NCBI GenBank assembly: GCA_028023455.1
Contig: JAQFVV010012405.1
Coordinates: forward strand, 8,163,291-8,227,290
From: Epiperipatus broadwayi
Lineage: Eukaryota > Onychophora > Udeonychophora > Euonychophora > Peripatidae
Length of the DNA stretch: 64,000 nucleotides
Direction of reading: 5' to 3'
Under the pieces are notes generated by a model. That model was not told the DNA's origin. It saw only the letters and a program-made list of their open reading frames with translations, and ran no database searches. Positions 1-13,235 of this stretch are shown here, one piece after another. A program made the position numbers and the translations under genes. The stretch's first letter is position 1; every line of letters starts with the position of its first letter.

Positions 1-897
1 TATAAAGGAAATTATTGTTTCTTTTTTTATGTTAAAATTAATATTAAAAAAAAAATTAAGAATTTCTGCAACTAAAGAAATAGTGTATAATTTGATTTTG
101 GAATCTACTGAGCTTATGTGACTCTTTACATTATAGTAATATATTACTCTGTTAAGCTCATATTTTACAGATGAAGCATTACTGCTCAATCAGTTCAAAA
201 TATTTCATTTTTGAATATCTGTTACATTCACTTTATGGTTTTGTAGTCATTATGATAGAAAAAATTAGAATTTAAATGTGTTTTATTGTTATTAGCTCTA
301 ATTAAAATATCTAGTTATCATCATTTTTCATTAAATTTAAAAAAGAGCAATCCAAAGTTGCATGTTGTTTTATGAAAAGGTTATAAATCAGTGTGTATAC
401 ATACCTTTGTTTTTTCAGAAATTGACTTTTGCTTTTGAAAAATTGAACAATGCAACTTTACATACAACTTATTTATTTTTGCTTTTGTAAAATTAAATCA
501 AATATTTGTTTCTCAATAAGTAAATGATATATCATTCACCTTTAATTTGAAAATATTAGTTGCTTTTTAATCAGAAAAGTAATCAATTATCATAAACATA
601 AAGAGGCTATTGTTTTCTCTATTTATTTGAAATTATAAGTAAAATTTTAATATTTTAAAAAATAATTTTTTAGCTGAATATATTCTTTATCAAAATTTGC
701 TTTACTAATAAAAACTTTATTGAGAATAATTTTCTTTAATCAAAATACGTTTTCTTTGCTTAAAAGTTCAAAAGAAAATCTTTTGTTTCTGTTAACTACA
801 TTTTTCATTTATTTGCCCAATTGATATATGTTTTTAAGATTATTTTTCATTTTTGCACTTATATTTGAATCTATATTTATAAAGTACTGAAAAATCT
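1..897. other. AT-rich DNA, nothing recognised
   Basis: No open frame of useful length, no RNA gene and no recognisable transposon motif. The base composition is strongly A/T with homopolymer runs. Confidence 0.5.
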
Positions 898-1036
898 GAA
901 ATTATTCAAATGAAAGTCAATCTTCAATAATGTGCTATTTCTTAACTATTATAAATCTCTGTGCATTCAGTGCACAGAGATTTACGATATTTAAGAAATT
1001 GTGCATTATCGGAGATTGACTTCCATTTGAATAACT
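898..1036. repeat. Perfect-looking hairpin (foldback) element, family D
   Basis: An inverted repeat with arms of about 65 bp closes on a tight centre around TGCATTCAGTGCA. The left arm runs from ATTATTCAAATG through the AATAATGTGC core to AAATCTCTGTGC, and the right arm is its reverse complement with a few mismatches. No coding capacity. The outer-arm motif GGAAGTCAATCTCCGATAATG recurs, slightly changed, at 47904-48000 inside a pogo-like element, so this is a dispersed family and not a one-off palindrome. Likely a MITE; the parent transposon is not visible. Confidence 0.7.
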
Positions 1037-2870
1037 TATATTTGAAGAAAATGTTTTTAAAACTAGTAAAAATTAAATGAAAAATGAATTTTAATTAATT
1101 GAAAAAGCATAAAGAATAGTTACTAAATTCACTATATTAGCTTTTAACAGATTATTGATTTTGCAGAGCAAAAATGAATACATTGTGAACTGTAGTTCAT
1201 TTCAAATTTTAAGCTAATAAACTGACAAGTCTTTGTTTTGTGAATATCTAATAATTAGCTTATTATTATTACCAATCTTCAATTTTTTTAAAATTTTATT
1301 AAAATAGACTTTGTGCATGATATAGGGGAATAAAATTTTCTGATTTCAATTAGATGTTTCTATAATACTAACTTTTCTTCAGATCCCACAAACTCTAAAG
1401 ATGATTCTGTTGTAACTTAAGAAAGTAGACAGAAATTCTACCTTATTATTATTTTTTAAATGTATTTAATCATAAAAGCTGTTATTACTTGCAAATAAAA
1501 TCTTTCTTATTTTATATTATTTATCAATTTAAGTTGCATGATTTAATTATGAAAAGAATAAATTAAAAAGTTTTGAAGTTAAGATTTTATTATAATGTTA
1601 AACTTATGTGAATCATCAGTTCTATACTTAATTTTTTAATATTAGGGGTTTTTATTCTTTGTAATTAGTTGATTCCAGAAATGTGACATGAAAATCAATT
1701 TCAAAATCAACATGGATCTAATTGCCATATGAATAATCTTTTTGGTATCGATCACAATGCCATTTACTATTGTATATTAACAATATAATATTTCACAATA
1801 TTCTAATATTTTTAATATTTTGAACATAAATTCAAAATATCTTTTCTGATTTTTACTCCTGAATTTTTTTATATTTATTTATTTTCAATGAATTATAATT
1901 TCAATTTTTTCCAATATTTTGACTATGCTTTACAACATTTTTTAAAGTGATATATACATCGTATACATACTTATATATATATATATATATAATCCTAAAA
2001 TTAAATAAAAAGCAAATTAAAAATAACATTCTAAATTTAAACATACAATCAAAATACATGAATATATTTAAATAATATTATTAAATTCTTTAAAAATATT
2101 TTTAAAGAATATTTTTAAAGTCTTTAAAAATATTTTTTTGATTTTAAATAAATTTAAAAATAATAAACACATTCTTTTATTTTAAAAATAGCCGATTAAT
2201 TTCAATATATATACAACAAACCACACACAAACTTCTTTTTCATAAATCTTAATTTATTATATGATTTATATTTTTGATTTTTACGAAAGTTTTTTGTAAA
2301 ATACCAATAATTTAAAATCTAAATAATAAAAATTAAAAACATTAAAATATTCAAGTACTATTTTTTAAAAAAATTAGAATATTATAAAATCAAAAGAAAC
2401 ATTTAATTTTTTATGACATTAAAAAAATAAAAAATAAAATGTTTTCTTTTGATTTTTTAAAATTTTGTAATTTTTTAAAATAGAATTTTGAATATTTTAA
2501 TGTTTTTGTATTTTTAATATTTTACTTTTAAATTCTAGAAGAATTTTTATAAAGATTAAAAAAAAACAATTCAAATAATTTTAAAATGTTTATTCATTTC
2601 TATCTTTTTATATTTAACTTCATTTAATTTTATTTTTATCTATACTATAAATATAATACATTGTTGAAATAATCTGAACAATAGAAATTTTAAATTATAA
2701 TTTAGATTGCAATTGATTCTAAAGACATTCTAGGTTAAAATAGAAAAATTTCATTTTGAATTTATATATATATAATAAAACTGAATCTAAGTTAATAAGA
2801 TTTTGAAAATATAGAAGAAAAAAAAAAGAATTTACTGCATTATACACATATTTACAATAATTAGAAATGT
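1037..2870. repeat. AT-rich spacer with simple AT palindromes
   Basis: Holds a (TA)n run near 1972-1991, a self-complementary AAAATATTTTTAAAG cluster near 2090-2140 and an AT-only foldback of roughly 190 bp at about 2330-2520, in which ATTAAAAACATTAAAATATT is answered by the reverse complement. At this composition some inverted symmetry is expected by chance, so only the 2330-2520 foldback is worth treating as a possible MITE. No gene seen. Confidence 0.4.
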
Positions 2871-2957
2871 AGTAATTAATTTATTTAGCACACAGAAAGC
2901 ATATGTAAATACTTTAATCAGGCTTTAACCTGTGTTCAATGCACTTTAAAATTCATA
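2871..2957 (+). repeat. Direct repeat, left copy
   Basis: An 87-bp block beginning AGTAATTAATTTATT and containing CACAGAAAGCATAT and GGCTTTAACCTGTGTTCAAT. It is repeated in the same orientation at 3201-3287 with few differences; the period is 330 bp. Could be two monomers of a tandem repeat, or repeats flanking an inserted 243-bp segment. Confidence 0.75.
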
Positions 2958-3022
2958 ATAATCAAGCATATTTTTCCGGCAGACGGACCTTGCAAACCAT
3001 GACGCAAGATAGTGACTTTTAT

Positions 3023-3049
3023 AAAGATAAGAGTGGCTCTCTTATCTTT
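3023..3049. repeat. 11-bp stem, 5-nt loop hairpin
   Basis: AAAGATAAGAG at 3023-3033 pairs perfectly with CTCTTATCTTT at 3039-3049 around the loop TGGCT. It lies between the two direct repeats. No function assigned. Confidence 0.6.
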
Positions 3050-3200
3050 AACCTAAATGTTCACTTATGTAGGAGAATCTGAAACATCTTGATTTGGAAG
3101 CATGAAGTTATTGTTTTCTCCATTGTGTAAGTCCACTCTTTCCTTTAAAAAGTTGATATTACGATCTTAATGTTGGAAATTCTATAAACTATTGAAGAGT

Positions 3201-3287
3201 AGTAATTAATTTATTGAGTGCACAGAAAGCATATATAAATACTTTAAATAGGCTTTAACCTGTGTTCAATTCGCTTTAAAATTTGTA
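3201..3287 (+). repeat. Direct repeat, right copy
   Basis: Second copy of the 2871-2957 block, same orientation, with differences such as TGCACAG for CACACAG and TTCGC for TGCAC near its 3' part. Confidence 0.75.
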
Positions 3288-6200
3288 AATAGGAATTTGA
3301 ATGAGGTATGCACAAAATTTAGTTTTATAGTCTAGACTAAAAAAAAATTACAAACATAAAAGTTTATTTTTTGTTCTTGTCTTTATTTTAAAAGTAAAGA
3401 CAATTAAAAATCATCTTATTGTTCTTGTAAATTTTGTACTTATCTTCAAAAAACATTCTTATAAAATCAATCATTTTCGTTAACAAAATTTGAAATGTCT
3501 TTTTTATTTGATTTTTAAATTACTGATAAAAAAAATTGAAATCATTTTATAGAATTTTTATGTTTATAATTAAAAAGGATTTCTATTTTTTTTTTATTAT
3601 CAATGCATGCGTGTTAATTTGATCTTTCACTATCATAAAGATAAAAAGTGTTTTTTTTTTTTATTTTTCATTTCACAGTCAATATTAAAAATTTGTTTTA
3701 GAATGTAATCTTTTCAGGAACTATAAGTATTTTATCTATCTAACTTTTCAGCAAATTTTTATTTGCACTGCTATAATTATTCAAATTTTTATGACATTCA
3801 GTTTAGTCTATGCTTACAGTTGATCATAGATTATTACTTATTCTAGGTTCTACTGACTGGCTCAGTCATTGTATTGTATTTTCAAATAATAGACAATATT
3901 TCATTTTAATCATTTATGATAACTTCTAATTTTAGATTAAAATTGTAACTACATATCATAATGTCATAATAAAAAAATTCCTAAGATAATTATATACAAA
4001 TATTTAATATAAGAGTACTAAAAATAGTTGTCATAATTTTGAATTACTTATGCATTTTTAGTTTTTGCATTTTAAATTTGTTTTGTTGTAAGATTCTTTT
4101 CTGTGAAGCCTCCATTCATAAAAAAGCAAAACTTTTTATCATACTTTACAGCTACTTATCATGATGAATGAAGATCCCATTATTTATATATATGTATATT
4201 ATAAAATCTGTTTTATAGTTTATATATATATAATAGAATACCTCTAATGCTTTAATATATTGTATACCCCACTTAGCACTTGGCCTTTATTTGAGGATTT
4301 ACAATAGCAATCACCATTAATTTGTATCAACTATTTCGATTTACAATCCATTAATCACTATAAAGATCTTAAAAAATTTAAAAAAAATTTGGTGGCCATT
4401 TTGTAAGGTTGCTGATATCATAGGATAGTTATTAAAGCTTCGTTATCCAAATAGTAATTTTTATGCTGAAATTGTATTATACATAGTTTATTCATAACAA
4501 TATTACAGTGTTGTATACAATGTTTTAATTATGAATTAAAAATATGATTGACGAATGCACAGGACAATATTTTATTTAATTTTCATCCAGAATCTTTGCA
4601 AAACAATCAATAGTTTATTAATAACCTATCCAAAGTAATGATTTTTATCGTTAATGTTTACAAAACCAAAAAAAGTAATTAATTCAGTATAATAAATAAT
4701 CAAAACCATGTTTTGATGATGTACAACAACCAAATATATTAATACAGTATTAAATTTTAAAATGTATACATTAGTTTAAAAACAGTATGTATTTACTCAC
4801 TTTTAGGGATGAAAATTTTTATGAATGTTACATGGCTTGCAGCAGAAATTTTGAGCATCGTATTGCAATTTAAATTATTTTGAAAAAAAAAAGAGATTCC
4901 CTAGATTATGGAAGTAATAATGAACTTTATATGATTAAAAATTACTAAATCTAAATTAAATGTAACACTTAATCTATTTGCTCAATTTTAAAACATCTTG
5001 TAAATTATTTTAGAAATAGTGGGCATTATATAAAAATATATACGCAAAAAAAATTGAAAATTTTATTCAGCATAAAACTAAAAATAACATTTGGTTATTT
5101 CATATTAATATTTAATTTTACATTATCTATAGTGCAATATAATAGTAAAAGTATTGTCAATTAATTTTGGATTAAAATGTTTATGAATGTTAATTTCTAT
5201 CAAACCTAAACTACTAGTAAGTGTATATGTGGTTAAAAACCTGTGAGCATGATTTCATGAAGTTAATAAATTCTATATGATGAAAATGCAATACAAATTG
5301 AAAAAGATTTTTTATCTTTAACATTTATTTAATAATTCTTATATATGCCTTCACAAATAATGCATTACTCAAAAAATTTGTAAGTCATCTCAAAAAAATG
5401 GTTACCACACTTAATAAAATATATCTCATGATCAAAAAAATGCCAATGTAGCATATTTGTAAACAAACTGCTGTTTATTTAGATCTGCATAGTACATATT
5501 GTTTTTAAAAAGCCTTAAATAGTGATTACAGTATGAAAACATAATGTGTTAGATACTTTTTTTTCTAACATGTTAGAAGTTTTGGTTTTTCAAATTAACT
5601 GCATGATTATAATTCTGTAATGTACATTTTTATAATCTGGATATTCTTATATTGTTAGTAAATAACAAATCTTTATATTTACAAGAGTAAAGTGAGATAT
5701 TATTAAACATTGCTTTTTTAATTCTAAATAATTTCACATATATAATATAAGATTATGAATTTTAAAAAATGAAACTTCAGCACGGGCTTTTTTTCACTGC
5801 AAGAGTTTACAATTTTGCGGACGAACACATAAAATTGTCAACTGTGAACTTACTGTCTCTTTTTCGGCTCATTTTTCTGTACATTTGCACACTGAAATAA
5901 CTTTTTTTCCTAATCATACCAGAAATTTTTTAAGCTTACAACTACATATGTTTTCAATTGGAATACCAAATCTAAAAATATGTGAAATCAATAAATTAAA
6001 CCTTATAATATGTTATGCGAAGAAAAACTAAATTAAGCAATTCAACTCATTTCTATTTTTTTCTGTGGAGTTTATCAACCATAAACACTTGATGTATTTC
6101 TCCATAAAATCCATGATTATTAAAGATTTCAAAGACAGTGATAAATCATTAGAATGATCAACTGATGACTCAGAAAACTGGATGATGATGAATGTTGAAT

Positions 6201-8690
6201 GGATGGATTATAAGAAAAAACAAATTTAAACTAAGTAGTTTTTTCCTTTCTTCATAAATTTAAGTTGAACTGGCTTGAATATATACATATTTTAAGTGCA
6301 TATAGTTAACACATGCCTGTTTTATACCTTAGGCTTTTTTAACTACTATATATACTGAGTTAAGTCTCCAGAAATGAGGTAATTTTTTCCCCATAGAAAA
6401 CCTTTATAATCTCTTGCATTTTAGTGTTCTTCTTGCTTTATAATGAGTTTTGGAGAACCAATTGTCTTTGCTAAGTAGGATAAAAGTGCATATATAACAT
6501 TTGAGATTAAGACTCAATACAATACAATACAATAAATATTTTAAAATACTCTCTAACCAAGCACAAAACAACAAATAATTAATGAGACTAAAACAGCCAT
6601 TTATTCTTATGCCTTTATTATGTGCCATTGGAATAATCAGCCTAAAAGAAAGTTGATATATGCATTTGACAATATTATCTACTGTGTTTTATGAAAGGCA
6701 ATGAATTAATTAATTGATAAAGATTTGAACAGGGTTGTATGTGCGTGCACATCTATACAGCAAATTAAATAAATTGCCCATAAGACAAAAAGAAAAATTA
6801 TCATATATGTATAATGTTATTTGCCATTTACTCTGTAATATGGAAGTAGAAATATAATAATGAATGAGATGGCGAAAGAAAAAAAAGATACTTTTGAATC
6901 AATTTTAAAATACGTGTATAAATTTCAAAGCATTCCAGAGTTCTTTTTGGTTTTTACCAATTTTGAATTGATTTTTAAATAAAATCTTGTCAATTCGACC
7001 AGTAAATTGAATGGTGAATTCAAATCTAGGATTAAAAATCATAAATCAATGATATTGTGAAATTATTAATAAAAAAAGAAAAGTTGGCAAAGAATTTTAT
7101 ATCTTTCTGCATTAAAATGGGAGTAGATAAAGAAAAGAAAACAAACAGCTAATTCTTTATTCTTTCATTATAAAATATTATATTATTGTATATAAGTTTG
7201 TTTCTCCACATGCTGAAGAGAACAATGGAATATTTTACTCAAGGATCCGAGATGTTTGAATGGTCTACATTATAGATCGGATGCTGGCAAGTAATGAAAA
7301 CATATGCAAATGGTCTACATTATTCTTTGGCGCCATTTTAAATTGAAATTTTTATTTTTAGATCACATATGAAAAATAACAAGTGTAATGTCTTCACCTA
7401 AATAAGAATCAGTGTGACAGAATGAATGTGTGAACAAAAAAAAGCTACTTATTTGAACTATCTGCACTAATTATAGCACAGTGTGTGGTCATATATATAT
7501 TTGCGATTTGTAAAAAAAAAAATTATGTTCAATGTAATTACAGTTGGATAGTAAATGAATAAATTTCCCGTTATTGAATTCATTCTGAAAAATTTAATAT
7601 TGTTATGCATGCATGTGAATTTGAATAAAATTAATGTATGCTAATATATTTAGAAATATGCAGGATTTAAACAAATGTAAAACTGCAGAGATCTATTCGT
7701 AAGAAGAGCATAAAGTGTTAATTGTCATGCGTCGTGTATTGTGATTAGAACATCATGCCAGTGCGTGTGCTCAATAAACGCAAGATATCCAAAACGTCTA
7801 GTACGGATATGTGCATGCGAGGAGTTCATAAACGGAAAGATAAATTTGCACTACAGAGATTTTATCGTATTTTCTAAGAAAAATTATTATTGTATTACTT
7901 TTCGTTTACCTATATATATATTTATTTGCGTCTAGTATTTTCTTATAGTTAGTTACCGATATTGTTCATCTGGTATTTCAATAAATACTCCCCGGGAATA
8001 TAGTAGCTATTCAGACAAATATAAAACATGTAAAATCTGCAATTTTTACTTTTTTTAAAATAAAACTGCGATCTTCAGCGCGAATATAGAGGTCGAAATA
8101 TATATGTTCGTGCGTGTATAAATCAAAACGTTAATCATAAATATAACGTGCATAATATATTAAGATCAGACTGTGTTAATCTAGGTAAACTTTTTCTCAC
8201 AGTATCATTTTTTTTACAGTGTTCACTCGATGTATATATAGAAGAAAAATTAATTTAGAAAAGTTCGTTTCTAATCCCTGTATTTTTTTTAATGTAAAAT
8301 ATATATGCATATTTTTGCAAAAAACTAATTTCTAAACTATTTTACAATAATTATTTCCTTAATTGAACTAAAAAAACTCCCACCTGTTTTAAACGATAAA
8401 ATCCTTGACACTTTCTAGACAAGGATTTAATAAGATGTAAATTTAAAAAGAAAGCTTTACATTTTTTTTAGAAATAATTAATTAACTGGCTGATGAATGA
8501 TTAATTACTGTTTAAAAATAAATTGACAGTTTTGACATTTTAATTGACTTGATTTTTTTTTTTAAAAAAATTGCGTAAAAATTTAAAAATATCTTGTGAT
8601 GGATTTCTTGAATGTTAGTAGATATATATTATTTTCATCGTATTCGTTTATAATCAGATCACTGCAGGATAAAGAACTCTACGTTTAATC
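3288..8690. other. 5.4-kb AT-rich stretch without recognisable gene
   Basis: Short open frames are scattered but none shows a known motif or a credible exon structure. Around 7.7-8.15 kb CpG is more frequent than in the surroundings, in an open frame at 7741-7935, but I see no family resemblance. No SINE, LINE or transposase signature was found here. Confidence 0.45.
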
Positions 8691-9659
8691 CAGTTTCTTT
8701 AATATAAACCTTCTCAATGTCACTCCAAACTTTCCTATCTATCTATATAACACAAAGTTTATTTATTTCTAGGTCTTTTTACAATTTTTAGTATCCAGTT
8801 TAAGATTTCAACTACCCAGCTATTGTTATTCTTTCGATCATCATCCAGTCTAGCTCTGTTTTAATACCTGTTGTTTTTCTCATTCATGTTTGTCAACTTT
8901 TGATCCCTCTTTGCTATTCCCAAGATCTTTCGAAGTTTGCTTCATAGACTGAAGTCTTAGTATTGCTCTTTCAAATTCATTAATAAGCAGTTATAAAATA
9001 CATTTATTTATAAAAACCTTTTACTCATTATTTGTATTTTTTCAGTTTCATTCAATTGTTAATAAAATCCCACAGATTAATATTGAACACAACATTTTAA
9101 TTGGGGTTATGTTCTTTTCTTCAAGTGTTACTTGCCTGATCAGTAACAATATTAGTTTAGTAATTGAATCTGAGAACTTTAGATTCAATAGCATTGAATT
9201 TAAAGAAGATGCTGTAACCAACTAGACTTTGGCAGAATAGCCAGTTTGATTAGAATATCGTCTTAAGTTCAATATTCGTGAATCTAAAAGTCCCCAATTT
9301 AGTTTCCATGCTAGTACTAGTATTGATCAGACCACACTGTGAAAAATGAAGAGAGTAATCCCGCACTCAAAATACTGTGTTTTGTATTAACTAATGTCTT
9401 ATTACTAACATTTGAAAACATAACAAACAATTCACCATATAAATAAAGTGCCGTCACCATAAATTTTCATGCAAACATTTATTAAAAATCTTTCTTTTCA
9501 AGTATATAGGTTTTAAAAAAAAAAAAAAAGTTAACTTTATAAACGAATTCCATTCAGTTTATTCATTTTATGTATCTAATATAATGAATATGCTAATAGC
9601 TCTAAACAAGCTTTTTCAATAAGTATGGCAAGAGAAAATATTTAGAATCTCTATCTAGA

Positions 9660-9722
9660 ATTATCCATATTTTTAAACTGGTTTCGAGCTAATGGCTCTC
9701 ATCAGTGAAGTGTTAGGACATT
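9660..9722. repeat. Possible Penelope-like 3' tail motif in the old LINE
   Basis: ACTGGTTTCGAGCTAATGG followed by CTCTCATCAGTGAAG resembles the conserved stretch found after the endonuclease domain in many Penelope-like elements (CTGATGAGAGCC...TCGAAACCAGT on the other strand). It lies in a block that interrupts the LINE. Motif recognition only. Confidence 0.35.
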
Positions 9723-10131
9723 CAGACACTAGATCTAAAATACCAACTCAAGCCCAGCATTTATCTAATACTTAACTATTTCTTACTATTATTTTATATG
9801 TGTATGTTTCACTCTGTGCTAATAATCTGAGCAATGTATTTGTAGTTGTTAACTTATAATTCATTAGTAGTAATCTTTATTTTCTACATATTTTTTATTT
9901 GTTATTTATTTTTAGTTGCACTTTTTTTTCATTCTTCAGAATTGACAATATCCTTAGTCTATGTTTTGATGTTCCAAAGATTCTGTTTATGAGAATTTAA
10001 TGCCTTTTCAAAATATACAACTTTCAACATAAATAACAATTCATATTCATTAATCTTTTCTATAACTTAATTTTTGTATACAATCTACTATCCTATAACC
10101 ATTTTCTAATTTATTATTTCTTTTAATAGCT

Positions 10132-10377
10132 TTAAATTTCAAGTTCTTTGCAGATGAATTGCATTGATCTTAATAATTGAAAGAAGACTAATAATTTGAT
10201 AATTTTTAATTTTTTTAAAATTTTCTTAAATATCAATATTACATTCTTCCAATCATTCAGATTATCTTTGACATTTAGATAACTGATATATAGCTTTCCC
10301 AATATTTTCTCCATTTCTCTACCTGCTTCCATATTTACAATCATTTCACCATTCATTGAAGTTTTCTCATTCATCAT
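10132..10377 (-). pseudogene. Decayed LINE reverse transcriptase segment
   Basis: An 81-residue open frame. It aligns with residues about 470-540 of the RTE-like polyprotein at 27556: the region of [25 protein letters not shown] and [16 protein letters not shown] in the young copy appears here as MNEKTSMNG, ILGKLYISYLNV and DWKNVILIFKK. Lies within the 8700-11990 relic. Not a functional gene. Confidence 0.75.
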
Positions 10378-11186
10378 AGATTTAATTGCATATCACATCT
10401 CTTCATTTAAAATTCTTGATATACTTTTGGGATTGTAAGATTGTTTTATATAGTTCTCAGCACATTTTATTCACATACTTTATGATATCAATCTTCTTTT
10501 AGCCCTAGTGGCATATTTACTTATTGTTGTTGAATAACTTTCCTTTAAATGTCAAGATGTTTTTTTATTCTATAGCTTTATCTACCACTTCTCACAATTA
10601 TATTTTATGTTTTTAACTCTTCTGTAATCTTACAGAATTTTAGAAATTCATTCTTCTAAATTAATCATTTAAATATATATTTTTATTTTTTTATTTTCTT
10701 TATACATTGTTTTGTTTCAGTTGAATATTTGCTAAGCTATTGCACTATGTTATAGTTATTATCTATATAGGAGCTCTAATAAGAAAAGTGTCATTTACCT
10801 GTCCATGTATCGCAGCCATATCATAAACATGTTCAAAGTCTATTACTATCATTAAATAATTTTCATGTTTTGCTTTAAATTCTTTGGAGCATTTTTTTTT
10901 TAAAATTTAGACATAAGAACAATTAATGCCCTCTTTCTTAATGACATTTATCTCTGTAGTTTTGCATTAACACATGTTATAGAAAACACAATTCTTCCAC
11001 TTTTGCATCATAATGAGAACTGGTTGAGTCATAAACCTGAATTATTTGTTGGTATTTATGTTTTTGTTGATTAACTGACCTTGCTACTTTTACTGATAAA
11101 CTTTCTATCACTGTGATGTTATTCTTTCATTTTTTTTATAATAAATCTCACTCTAATTCTGTTTTCAATACTAATGCTTTTATAAT

Positions 11187-11400
11187 TTTTAAAACCCTCA
11201 TTGACTTCAAGTTTGGTTGAAAAGGCAACCAATTAATAATATAAACTAACAAGTAGCACTGAACTAGCTTTTGGAAAACCCTGCCAAATCTCAGCCCTAT
11301 AATTCTGAGTCTTTTTCCGAAAACTAGTTCAGTGCTTTTAATTAATTAATATTATTAATTGATTACCTTTTCAACCAAACTCAAAGTCAATGAGTGTTTT
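11187..11400. mobile_element. Foldback MITE (214 bp) inserted in the old LINE
   Basis: The two ends are long inverted repeats of roughly 70-80 bp: CTCATTGACTTCAAGTTTGG at the left is answered by CCAAACTCAAAGTCAATGAG at the right, and the symmetry continues into GCACTGAACTAG / CTAGTTCAGTGC. It is bracketed by ATGCTTTTATAAT (11174-11186) and ATGCTTTTATAGT (11401-11413), a 13-bp target-site duplication with one mismatch. The duplicated target matches LINE sequence. No coding capacity. Long foldback arms with a duplication of about 9 bp or more would suit a Mutator-like parent, but that is inference. Confidence 0.8.
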
Positions 11401-11990
11401 ATGCTTTTATAGTAAATTAGGTGGCCAGTTTTCATATCAATTCTCTCTTCAATTTTTCTTTTAACTTCCAACAATGTTCCATTTTGTATTGGACTACTTT
11501 TTCTTCAATATCTGCATCCTTTTCTATATTTTAAACTAATTAATGGTTGTAGACAACTGCAGCTTATATCCATAATGATGGAATTTTCAGAACTCTCTGC
11601 CTTCAGTATCAAACTGCTTGCCACTTGGCTGATGATCTTATAGCCTTCAGGAAATAAATAGCATGATTTATTTTTTTAATGTGATTATGAATATAAAAAA
11701 AAGAATCTGCATTTACACATATTTGTACCATTCATTCTGCTGTCAATAAAATCAATAATATCTCAGTTAAAAACTATCAGGTATCTGGAAAAAATATATA
11801 GTTTTTATTTAATCTTCGATTCAGAAATTAAAGCTCACAGTCTTACCATATTGGCTGTCATTGTTTAGCATCCCACTCATATTTATGTAATATGTGGTAA
11901 ATGACATATTAATAACATTTGCTGTGACAAAAATATATGGGATAGACCTTAGATATTGCTCTGCTTGGTTTCATTAAGACACCAAAGAGA

Positions 11991-13060
11991 AACTATATGA
12001 TTCTCTGTCAGTTAATAGTAAACTTCACTTAAATGCCATTCACCATATAAATGCATTCTGGAATACCCATGAAGTTGCAGAAACTCCTTTCATTATTGTG
12101 GGTAATATTGTCTTTAAATATAAATTATGATACAAAATTCACTTTATAAGTCTTCACTCAATAGTTAAGGAGTGAAGATTTAAACATTTTTTCATCCTTG
12201 TTAAGAATTTCTAAATTCTCATTTAATAATTGAAATTTCCACTGGGTTGTTTTTGGTCTGTCTGAAAGAAAATTTCTAACCCTGACTGGAACTTGCAAAA
12301 ACAAATTCATTTTATTTGGACTGAATTCAAATCAAAGTCAAGCAAGACGAGTGGGCACTGTTACCATCATACTTTGAAGTCTTTATTCTTTTAAATACCA
12401 GATTTTATAATAAAATGTTAATAAATAATTATTTTATCCTTATTTGTATGTTTAATATTACAATTTTCTAAGTCTTGACTTTATAAGAGAGAAGGGGCAA
12501 GGGAGAAGAATATGCTTATCAGTAATACTAATAGTATTCACTTCTACAAATTCAGACTACATAATTTCCTCTCATCTCTTGTTTCCAAAAAAAAGTAACA
12601 AAATGGTTGTTCATTATTCATATGTAAATGACATTCTTTTCAAGTATCCCATAAATTCTTTTCAAAAAATTAACTCTTATAAATAAAAAAAGATGTTAAT
12701 ATAGAATATATAATTATGAGGGAAGTACTCAAAGGAAAAGTAACTATTTTTTAAACAAATTTTATGCTGAACTTGCTTTTGTGAAGAAACCATCTTTATT
12801 TACATTATAAAGTTTATCTCAAAGACCCTCAATTGCTTTCATTGGAAGAATATATCTGAAAGTAGAATACAATTTAAAGAACTGCAATTTGATAAGAAAC
12901 AGTCTTTCAGAAAGAAGGATTATTGCAGAGAAAATTAAAAGCCACAACATAAGAATTAAATAATCAGACTAAAAATAATTTGTCAAACGTGTATTTTACT
13001 GGTTGATTTGTGAAGTCATTGCAGAACTTGTCTTTACCCTTTTGTATTTTTTTTTGTTTT
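11991..13060. other. No gene recognised
   Basis: AT-rich, no useful open frame, no element ends recognised. Confidence 0.4.
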
Positions 13061-13061
13061 A

Positions 13062-13235
13062 TCATCATCATCATCAACAACCATTATCAGTCCACTATCT
13101 CCAAGTTCAATCCATCTTCTCCGATCTTTAGCTTCTCTTCTCCACATCCATCCATCTCACATGTGGTCTCTTTCTGGGTCTCTTAAAATTTCTTGGAATC
13201 CAGTTTAAAATTTCAATTGTCCATCTATGGGGTTA
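13062..13235 (-). mobile_element. 3' end fragment of the RTE-like LINE
   Basis: Begins with the (ATC)n tail, then the antisense of the LINE 3' end (CCAAGTTCAATCCATCTTCTC, TCTCACATGTGGTCTCTTTC, GGAATCCAGTTTAAAATTTC). Roughly 90% alike to the young copies by eye, with a small deletion after TCTCCACATCC. 5'-truncated, as is normal for LINE retrotransposition. Confidence 0.88.

Larger units (their letters stand above)
8700..11990 (-). mobile_element. Ancient RTE-like LINE copy, heavily decayed and interrupted
   Basis: Patches across this span align by eye, in order and on the minus strand, with the younger LINE at 39273-42518. The C-terminal region lies at 8710-9020, followed by the region with TAATAATCTGAGCAATGTATTTGTA near 9820-9900. 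The reverse transcriptase segment is at 10000-10400 (recognisable residues include MNEKTSMNG, LGKLY, LNDWKNVILIFKK), the endonuclease half at 10900-11560, and the 5' UTR runs to about 11980. Blocks near 9024-9470 and 9540-9760 do not fit the LINE and are probably later insertions; 11187-11400 certainly is. Many stops and gaps: a relic. Confidence 0.75.

Noticed and set aside
3023-3049. Hairpin considered as a histone 3' stem-loop or snRNA element
   Set aside because: Stem and loop sequence do not fit the histone consensus, and no histone ORF or Sm-like site is nearby.
7741-7935. 64-codon frame in a CpG-richer patch, considered as a host exon
   Set aside because: No recognisable domain, no clear splice context, and cysteine-rich start appears fortuitous.
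9024-9470. Block interrupting the ancient LINE, considered as a tRNA-derived SINE (GCCAGTTTGATTAG, GTGAATCTAAAAGTCCCC)
   Set aside because: A-box and B-box are too weak and no cloverleaf could be drawn; left unnamed.
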